Shown here piece after piece: positions 50,658 to 61,000 of a DNA stretch of 64,000 nt (positions are counted from its first letter, which is position 1; each line of letters opens with the position of its first letter). The stretch covers positions 26,465,668 through 26,529,667 of the forward strand of contig NC_089234.1 of NCBI RefSeq assembly GCF_963924675.1, given 5' to 3'. The position numbers and the translations under genes were made by a program. The notes under the pieces are model-generated. The model made no database searches. It worked only from the letters and a program-made list of their open reading frames with translations, and was not told the origin of the DNA. This DNA comes from Phocoena phocoena. Its lineage: Eukaryota; Chordata; Mammalia; Artiodactyla; Phocoenidae.

Positions 50658-51926
50658 GATATCTTCTTTATCCATTTATCTGTAGATGAACACTTAAGCT
50701 GTTTCCATATCTTGGCTACTGTGAATAATGCTGTAATGAACACGGGAGTGAAAATATCTCTTTGATATCCTGTTTTCATTTCTTTTGTATATATACCTAG
50801 AAGTGGGATTGCTGGATCATATGGTGGTTCTGTTTTTAATTTTTTGAGGAACCTTCATACACTTGTCCTTAGTGGTTACACTGATCAACAGTGCACAAGG
50901 GTTCATTTTTTTCCACATCCTCACCAATACTTGTTATCACTTGTCTGTTTTTTCTTTTTTTTTTTGGCCATGTGGCTTGTGGGATCTCAGTTCCCCGACC
51001 AGAGATTGAACCTGGGCCTTCTGCAGTGAAAGCTCAGAGTCCTCACTGCTGGACTGCCAGGGCATTCCCTCACTTGTCTGTTTTTTTTTTTTTTTAAATT
51101 AATTAATTAATTAAAAAATTGTAGTATAGTTGATTTACAATATTACATAAGTTTCAGGTATACAAATAGTGGTTCACAATTTTTAAAGATTATACTCTAT
51201 TTATAGTTATTATAAAATGTAGGCTGTAATCCCTGTGATATATCCTTGTAGCTTATTTAGTTTCTGTAGTAGTATGTACCTCTTAATTCCCTAATCCTAT
51301 TCTGCCCCTCCCCACTTCGCCTTTTTTCTTTGTTTCTTTTTTTAAATAAATTTATTTATTTATTTATTTTTGGCTGCGTTGGGTCTTCGCTGCTGCCCAC
51401 GGGCTTTCTCTAGTTGCGGTGAGTGGGGGCTACTCTTCGTTGCGGTGTGCAGGCTTCTCATTGCGGTGGCTTCTCTTGTTGTGGAGCACAGGTTCTAGGC
51501 GCGTGGGCTTCAGTAGGTGTGGCTCATGGGCTTAGTTTCTCCGCGGCATGTGGGATCTTTCCGGACCAGGGCTTGAACCCATGTCCCCTGCATTGGCAGG
51601 CAGATTCTTAACTACTGCGCCGCCAGGGAAGTCCCGCCTTTTTTCTTAAAAGTGGAAATTCTCTTTGGATTCTTTCCATTAGCGAAAACAGATACTAATG
51701 TAGGTTTTTCGTAAAGGCGAAGTGGCTTATGTAAAAATGAGCTTTCGAAAAGCGGGGCACACCTGTATCTTAATGAGAAGGAACATGTAGCAGGATTGCC
51801 TACTTGTCTGTGCTTATTCAGGTCACCAAATATTCCAACGGAAATACTGATCTTTCTCTTTAACGATGAAGCCTGCCTGGTTACCATGGATATCAAAAGG
51901 CGTGTATGTAGGTGCGTGCGTGCGTG

Positions 51927-51971
<45 letters not shown>

Positions 51972-53563
51972 CTGAGTTCTATGCAATGTTGGGGTTTGGA
52001 TGCTTCAGAGAACTGCCTTTCAAACTGTTCATTGGGAACACTTCCACCCACACACTTGATTATGCAATGGCAGGATTTGTGCTTACTTACCTACAACCAG
52101 TGAGCTTTTATTTTTTCTAGTGGGAAGATTGGAGTCAGCCCACTTTCAAGTGACTGTCTCCCTTTACAAAGGCTGCTGGGAAGAATTATGAAGCCAAAGA
52201 TCAAGGAATAAACTCTTCCTTAGGAAGGAGATTTTAATTTGTGAGGGATTTTATTCTATCTCTTCTATTTTGTTCTTTTTCTTCTCTCCTAACTCATTTC
52301 CTTTCTGTTCGAGTCTAAGTATTATAACCCTGTTTTTAAGTTTTGGTTTTTCATTGGTTTTTAATATAACTGGTGCTCAGTAGCCTAGTTATATTTAAAG
52401 GTATGTCACTGGAGCCTTTTTTTTTTTTTTGGAGCCATTATTTTTTAAAAGCCAGCAGTTTAGCTGTAACATTTGTTTCCAGTTCAGACTTGACATTTGA
52501 CAGCTCAGCCTTGGCATGAGAGGACTTTCCGGTAAACTAAAAATACATATACTTCTATATTTCTACATATTATATAAGGCAGTTTTTTAGTTATTACTGT
52601 GTTTGAGTGGGGAAAAAAGTCCCACTAACCAGTTAGGTGCCTCTTTGTATTGAACAAAGGAATGATTATAGGCTCTGAGCTTCAGAATAGGCTGTAGATT
52701 GAAATGACAGTCTCAGGTCATTAACCCATAACATGAATTAAGACCTTTTAGTATTTCAACATAAAAATATATTTGTCTTTTATTAGTTCTTGGGGGCTGA
52801 ACTGTGGGAAAACAGCCAAGGGTTAGGCATGTTAATTTCTTCTCATAAGGTTTTTTGCTGTGCTTGCTATGTATTTTGGATCCATAATATGCAAATGTTT
52901 CCCATTGTTAATAAATGTTCTCTGCATACATCGTAATAACTCCAGAGGGATTCATTATGGTTATGAATACATATTGTGAATAATATCCCAAACTCAGCTG
53001 AGTCTTCGCAGGTGAAAATATAACAGAAAGCTATAGATTCTCTAGTTTGTCTGGGCTGTCATGAGCTTCCTTTTGCTTATATATTATGTCTTAGTGTAAA
53101 AGTACTTAACAAGATGTCTGAGTCTCGTGTAAAGTATTAGAAACTTGGGAAATCTATATTAGGGCTGTCCTTTGTCAGCCCTAGTCTGGTCCCTTACTGT
53201 TCATTGGGACTGTGACACAGAGAATGTGAGCAGGGTTAGTTTCTCTTGGAAACATCAAGCAGCTAGTTATATAAAACTCTGTCCCAATCAGTAATGTCCA
53301 CCTATCTTTAGTCTGGTATTCCTTTTCAGGTTCCCTTTCAGGTGGGGAAGGGATTAAAAAATAGTATTTGAGGGCTTCCTTGGTGGCTCAGTGGTTGAGA
53401 GTCCGCCCGCCAATGCAGGGGACATAGGTTCGTGCCCCCGTCCGGGAATATCCCACATGCCGCAAAGCGGCTGGGCCTGTGAGCCATGGCCGCTGAGCCT
53501 GCGCATCCGGAGACTGTGCTTCGCAATGGGAGAGGCCACAACAGTGAGAGGCCCATGTACTGC

Positions 53564-53594
<31 letters not shown>

Positions 53595-56500
53595 TTTGAA
53601 TGTAGTTCTGCCTTAACTTTTTTTCCTTTCCATCTTGGGTATTTCCAGCCTAAAACCTTATTCTCAAAATTGAGCAATATTTCTCCATATTAGGAATGAA
53701 TTGTCATTTATTTTAAGCAGTAGACTCATCAAAGCAAGGCTCATTTATATTCAGTACAGCTCTTTCACTTAGGTACAAATTAAATTGCTTTTAAGAAGGG
53801 CCTTGAACCCTTTTGGATTACTTGGGGCTAGAAAGTGGAATCAAAATACCCTTCTTAGGGTAGGGCTTTCCTGGTGGCGCAGTGGTTAAGAGTCTGCCTG
53901 TCGATGCAGGGGACACGGGTTCGTGTCCTGTTCTGGGAAGATCCCACATGCCGCGGAGCGGCTGGGCCCGTGAGCCATGGCCGCTGAGCCTGTGCGTCCG
54001 GAGCCTGTGCTCCGCAACGGGAGAGGCCACAACAGTGAGAGGCCCACGTACCGCAAAAAAAAAAAAAAAAAAAAAACCCTTCTTAGGATGTTGGGAGAAA
54101 AGCACTGTTCTGGAGACTGACATTCTTAGGTAGGAGAGAAGGGCATTGGGCTTAATCTTGGGGGTAGGAAGGGCTGTAGAGGCCTAGGAAGACTAGATAA
54201 AGGTTTTATGATAAGCACTTGGTCTTTCCTCTGTTGTGTAAAAAGATTATTTCGTGATTTCCTTGCCTGCTGGCAAGTTGGCTGTCTGTATAGGTAGAAG
54301 TGTTAGATGGAATATGTTATAGGCTAAATGCATTTCATCTGTTTTATTCCAGTTATAAGTTCTGTGGAACTCCCACTGGATGCAGATGTACAGACCAGTA
54401 ATCTACTGATAACCTTCTTAAAGTATAGCTCGATTGTCATGCAGGACACCAAAGGTAAGGCATGCTACTTTGGGGGCTTAGGAAGCAGGAGGTGGCAGGT
54501 AGCCGCTTAGCTAGAGCAAGAAGCCGCATTAATACTTTGAAGCTTTGACAAGATTTACCTCCTGTGCAAGGTGATGATCCTGATTACTGGCAAACAGTGA
54601 TTTCTTATTGCCAGATGACAATTAGATGGTGTTGGGGAAACCTGGAGCTGGAGGGGGAGTGCTCCAAAGTAGAACAGGAAAAAAATTGATCTCTACAAAA
54701 AGTAGCAAGTCTTCTTAGCAGATTTGGATAAGTAGATGCAGACTCTTGTGTGTGGGAAGTGAGGGGATTAGCATGTTTCAGGGAATTCCCTTTTGAGGAC
54801 AAGAACTGAAAACATCAGCTCATAGTGAGAATTAGGACTGTTGTACAGAGTACGGTAGGAAGAGGTGCGATTCAGAGGGACTGTGTTCTTTAACACTTAA
54901 AACAGGAGTGTCAGTACTCATCCCTGAAATGTAGAATGGAAGTGGGAGAGAAATAGGTATTAGAAAAGTGTGAGTTTATTCTGTCTAGTGTCCTGTTCTT
55001 CCTCTGTTGATGATTTTTCTATGATTTTTTTTTTTTTTTTTTTTTTGGCTGTACGTGGGCCTCTCACTGTTGTGGCCTCTCCCGCTGCGGAGCACAGGCT
55101 CCAGATGCACAGGCCCAGTGGCCGTGGCTCACGGGCCCAGCCGCTCCGCAGCATGTGGGATCCTCCCGGACCGGGGCACGAACCCGTGTCCCCTGCATCA
55201 GCAGGCAGACTCTCAACCACTGCGCCACCAGGGAAGCCCTCTATGATCTTTTAATTGGTGGTAGGGTAGTGGAATAGTTGGGCTAGAAGAAGGGATTGGG
55301 AGGAAGCCCAGCAAATTCTGTCCAGTATATATATCTCAGGGTTTTTTTTTTAAACCTAGTTTTTTCTTTATACCAGATTTATATTTTTACAATTTTTATT
55401 TATTTATCTCTATTATATTTTTTATTGTAGTAAAATTTACCATTTTAACTGTTTTTAAGTGGCACTAAGTACGATCCCATTGTTATGCAACCATTACTAC
55501 CATCCATCTTTAGAACTCTTCATCTTGTGAAACTAAAACTATACCCATTAAAAACTTATTCCCTATTCTTCACATTCTCCTCTTTTCCCAAGCCCTGGCA
55601 ACCACCATTCTGCTTTCTGTCTCTTTGGATTTGACTACCTCATATAAGTGGAATATATCCCTGTTTTAAGTTTCTCTGGAAATGAGCCTTTTATTTCATG
55701 GTGACACTGAGGTAGCATTTTTCTTCCAATTTTTTAAATGAAAAAACTCCAGTAAACAGAGAAGCTGAAAGGGTCATACAGTGATCAGTCATATACCCAT
55801 TAACATTTTGCCATATTTGGTTTATCTCTAAATTTCTGTGTTATTCTTATTTTGGCTGAATAATTTTAAAGTAAGTTGCAGACGTCATTCTACCTTCACA
55901 CCAGAAGTACTTTGGCATGTATCTCAAAATTAAAGACATTTTCCTAGATATCCATCATTAAGGCTAAGAAAATCAACAACAGTTCTTTGTTTTTTTTTTT
56001 TTTTTTGGCTGTGCCACACGTCTTGCAGGATCTTAGTTCCCCGACCAAGGATTGAACCTGGGCCACCGCAGGGAAAACACCGAGTCCTAACCACTGGCCC
56101 ACCAGGGAATTCCCAACAGTAATTCTCTAATATCATGTAATAGTCCATATTTAGTTTTTCCCAATTGTCCCCAGAATATTTTCCATAACCGATAGTTGTT
56201 TCTTTTTCTTTTAAATAAATAAATTTATTTATTTTTTATTTTTGGCTGTGTTGGGTCTTTGTTGCTGTGTGCCGGCTTTCTCTAGTTGCAGCGAGTGGGG
56301 CTACTCTGTGTTGCGGTGCATGGGCTTCTTATTGCAGTGGCTTGTCTTGTTGTGGAGCACGGGCTCTAGGTGCACAGGCTTCAGTAGTTGTGGCATACGG
56401 ACTCAGTAGTTGTGGCTCACAGGCTCTAGAGCTCAGGCTCAGTAGTTGTGGCACATGGGCTTAGTTGCTCCGAGGCATGTGGGATCTTCCCCGACCAGGG

Positions 56501-58031
56501 CTTGAACCCATGTCCCCTGCAGTGGAAGGCAGATTCTTAACCACTGTGCCACCAGGGAAACCCATAACCAATAGCTTTTAAACTACACTAGCATTTTATT
56601 TTATTTATTTTATTTTTATTTTTTCATTTTTAATAAATAGTTTATCCAACAGTTTCAACCCTGATATTGAAGACTGTTGCAGAGTTTTTTTTTTTTTTTT
56701 AATAAATTTATTTATTTATTTTTGACTGTGTTGGGTCTTCATTGCTGCACATGGGCTTTTCTCTAGTTGTGGCAAGCAGGGGCTGCTTTTCATTGCGTTG
56801 TGCACGGGCTTCTCATTGTGGTGGCTTCTCTTGTTGCGGAGCACGGGCTCTAGGTGTGCAGGCTTCAGTAGTTGTGGCTCACGGGCTCTACAGTGCAGGC
56901 TCAGTAGTTGTGGTGCACGGGCTTAGTTGCTCCATGGCATGTGGGATCTTACCGGACCAGGGCTCGAACCCATGTCCCCTGCATTGGCAGGTGGATTCTT
57001 AACCACTGTGCCACCAGGGAATTCCTGGTGGTGTGATTAAACTTGGTTTTTATTGTTCTTTTTTTGTGCTTTTCTGAATTAAAAAAATGTTTATAATGAA
57101 ATATGCCTTATTTTTGTTTTCAGTAACAATTTCTTTTAAGTGGAGAGATAGCTGCAGGCTTTTCTACAAGAGTTGCTTATCAGCTTAAGGGGAAGGGGGA
57201 GGATAGTGCCAGAGAAACTCTGGCCGGGAATAGGTAGAAGAGTCTTATGAATCTAATTTTGCAGGCAAAGGCATTTCTCTTCTGGCCTAGGGGCTCTGCT
57301 GTAAGCTACTGGGAATGTCAGGTAGGAGCATCATCATTATTCTTTTGCACTGCCTATCACTGAGGAGAAGCGAATGTATTTCTTTGACCACACCCTCATT
57401 ATGCCTTCTGATTGTCAGGTTTTAGTTGATAGATTTCATCTTTGAGGAAGTAACAGGTTAATGTCAGGGTGTGTACTGTTGTTAGATAACTTCTACAGCA
57501 CTGTAATCCATTAATAGATCTCTCCAGAATGGACTTTAGTCTGGGTCCCGTCAAAGCTAATTTGAAACATCATAAGCCATTTTTCTGGTTTGGATATGCT
57601 GGTATGACCTTTTTTTCTTTTTAAAAAATATTTATTTCTTTATTTATCTGGCTTTGTCAGGTCTTAGTTGTGGCATGCGGGATATTTGTGTCGGCACGCG
57701 GGCTTCTCTCTAGTTGTGGTGCATGGACTCTCTAGTTGTGGAGTGCGGGCTTAGTAGTTGCCACTCATGGGCTTAGTTGCCCTGCGGCATGTGGGATCTT
57801 AGTTCCCTGACCAGGGATCAAACCCCAGTCCTCTGCATTGGAAGGTGGATTCTTAACTACTGGACCACCAGGGAGTCCCAATGACCCTCTTTTTACCTCC
57901 ATTTCACCCCTTCACCCACAAAGATCCTGGAAAGTAAAGAAGTTTTGATGGTTCTGGTAATTGGCAGTGATGGAGTAGCTCTTTCTGGGTCTTTTGTTTG
58001 GGCTTAGAGCCCTGTTACTGAGGTTGCCTTC

Positions 58032-58062
<31 letters not shown>

Positions 58063-61000
58063 ACGCGGGCCTCTCACTGTTGTGGCCTCTCCCGTTGCAG
58101 AGCACAGGCTCTGGACGCTCAGGCTCAGGGGCCATGGCTCACGAGCCCAGCCGCTCCGCGGCATGTGGGATCCTCCCGGACCGGGGCACGAACCCGTGTC
58201 CCCTGCATCGGCAGGTGGACTCTCAACCACTGCACCACCAGGGTAGCCCTGCCTTCTTTTTTAATAACAAGAATGTGAGTTCTGGGAGACCACAGACCTT
58301 TGTTTAGTTCAGTGCTATGTCTCTATTGCCTAGCACAGTGCCTGCCACATAGTAAGTACTAAATAAATATTTTAGAGTGAATAGCTTTGGCAGGAAGAAA
58401 AATGATCAGCTTATGGTCATAAGTAGTGTTCACAGTGCAAGGAGAAGCATGAGCTTGACCCTAGTCTCCAGTTAATTTCTTTCTGATTCATAGCCAGTTT
58501 GCTATGAACAGTTATAAAACTTTTCTAGATTTTGTGGTAGATGGGTAAAGGTGATGGTGCTTTTAGCTAGTGGATGAGGAGGGGTGGGAAAGGGAATAGG
58601 TCTGATTATTCAGAAGCAAAGGGCTGTTATGGAAACAAAGGGCATAGCCCTGACTTGGGCCATGGTATTAGTGACCATTACAGTAATTGGATGGTTCTCA
58701 GGAAGATGGTTAGCTATCCATCAGACTACCAGAATATTTAGGAAAAAAATCTTATGGGGGAATTTCTTTTGCCTAGAAGAAAAGCAAGGATTACTCTAGT
58801 AGAACCTTGATTTTTTTTTTTTTTTTTTTTTTTTTTAATAAATTTATTTATTTATTTATTTTTGGCTGCATTGGGTCTTCGTTGCTGCGCGGACTTTCTC
58901 TAGTTGCTGAGAGCAGGGGCTCCTCTTTGTTGCAGTGGCTTCTCTTGTTGCGGAGCATGGGCTCTAGGTGCATGGGCTTCAGTAGTGTGGCTCGTGGGCT
59001 TCAGTAGTTGTGGCTCACGCGCTCTAGAGTGCAGGCTCAGCAGTTGTGGCACACGGGCTTAGTTGCTTCGCAGCATGTGGGATCTTCCCGGACCAGGGCT
59101 TGAACCCATGTCCCCTGCATTGGCAGGAAGATTCTTAACCACTGCGCCACCAGGGAAGTCCTAGAACCTTGATTTTCATTCATGAATTTTGTGGGGAGAG
59201 AAAGTGTGAATGTTCTTTTTGATGATACACATCTTTATTCTCTATAGAAACATGGTCTGGATGATTTAGAGAGAAGGGTTTATTTTTTCTTTTCAGATGA
59301 GCACCGGCTTCACAGCGGCAAACTCTGTCTGATTATCCTTACGTGTATTGCAGAGGTAGGTCTCACCAGCCTTCTGGTATTAGCTAATCTCTTAACAAAG
59401 TGCTCTCTTTCTGCGCTTCTTCCAAGTTCCTGTCCCCTGACTTTTAGAGTCCTAAGGTTTAGGAGAGAAAATCTTCCCACCTTGTATTATCTCCTCCACT
59501 AGAATGTAAGCACCACTAGAATGTAAGCAATAGGAGGTACTTTGTCTTCTTCACCAGTGTATTCTTAGCGTCTGGCACATAGTAGAGGCTCAGTATTTAC
59601 TGCATGACCTAATAATGAATTGTGATGTGATAACTGCTATAACTGGAATATTCTAGTTCTTTTTTTATTTTATTTTTTTAAGATTCTAGTTCTTCAGAGT
59701 TTGAAACTCTGAAGAGAGTTATGCCTCTTCAGAGAAAACAGTCCTGCCCTTTTGAAACTGTTCATGTTGGGTCTTTTGCATTTAGCAAAATGAAAAAAGG
59801 AGCTCAGGTTTCTGTGGGGAGAGGTGGAGACAAAAGCCGAAAAGGGGCATTGGAAACTGAGTAAAGTGGGCTGATTGCAGTTTGATGAAGAGCAAGAACC
59901 CGAGGGGAATAAAGAAGAGATGCTTGGGCTTTGTAAGGAGACACTTTTGGTTGGATTAATTAGGCCTGAACTCACCCTAGATCTTGGTGGCAACACAGGT
60001 ATGGCAGAAATTGAGTCAATTTAGAGCTAAATTTGTAGTTTCAGACTCCTCCTTCACTTACTCCTTACTCTGATCTTTTTTCTCCTAAGAAAAACAATTA
60101 AGGCGTGGTCCATGTGGAACAGAGATCTCTCTCAGTCTTTCCATTTTTATGTTCTTAGTGAAAAGATGACCTGCTTTTCACCAGGTTAGGGGTAGCTGGT
60201 TATAGAAGAGCTGCTTATTAGCAGGGGGCCTGGTGTAATTGCTTTTCAAAAATCTTTCTAAGAAAATCTTTAAAGGAGTTGTTTTTCACAAATGGTAACA
60301 GTTCCTAGGAATTGGAGTCTGTAGGCACATCAGATCTTCAGAAGAGATGTTGGGAAAGGGCCAAGGGATGTTTATTACTGACTCATGGTGAGAGGTTTTT
60401 GATTTTATATCAGTCTTCAGCAAAGCCAGGGAGGGACGGGGTCTTATCTACTGCCATGTTGCTTGTGTAAGCAGCTTTCTCTTGCTGTGCCAAGCCCGTT
60501 CCCGGCGGAGTGCAGACCTTTCTTCTTAATCGTAGATCCTCATGTGGAGCCTGCACATGTATCCTGCAGTCCCTATGAAAACCTTCAAGCTGTCACAAAC
60601 AGAGCAGGCTCCTTGGGCAGATGGGAAGGAAGAGAGAATAGGAAAACACATTCCTCTCAGCATTTGCCTCAAGTGCCTGTGCCTTAATTTTTATTGTTTG
60701 TAATTTGCTTAGAGATTTTTGGCCAGTTAGAGACACACTGGGAAATTACACCCAAGTGAAATCTCATGGCTTAAGTGGGGCTTGACATAAAGGCTCTAGG
60801 CTCATCCCATTACTCTCTTAACTGGTCCTTGAAAGGAGTTCTTTAAGTCCTACAAATCCTTGGGCTTTAAGATTATAGATTATAGATAGATTATAAACTG
60901 AGTTTCTTAAGTATAGCACTCATTCCTTACTTTTAATCTGTTTTTATTTTTATTAGGATCAGTATGCCAATGCATTTTTGCATGACGACAACATGAATTT

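Larger units (their letters stand above)
48390..54352 (+). other. ARMH3: ARMH3 intron 14
   Basis: 6.0 kb, the second-longest intron here. It holds five SINEs, a split L1, microsatellites, and a MIR-like stretch near 48640-48850. The segment 52090-53355 has no recognised feature. Confidence 0.8.
54455..59296 (+). other. ARMH3: ARMH3 intron 15
   Basis: 4.8 kb with seven SINEs, all reverse, plus L1 relics. The unique parts are 54455-55017 and 57027-57600, with no recognised feature. Confidence 0.8.
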
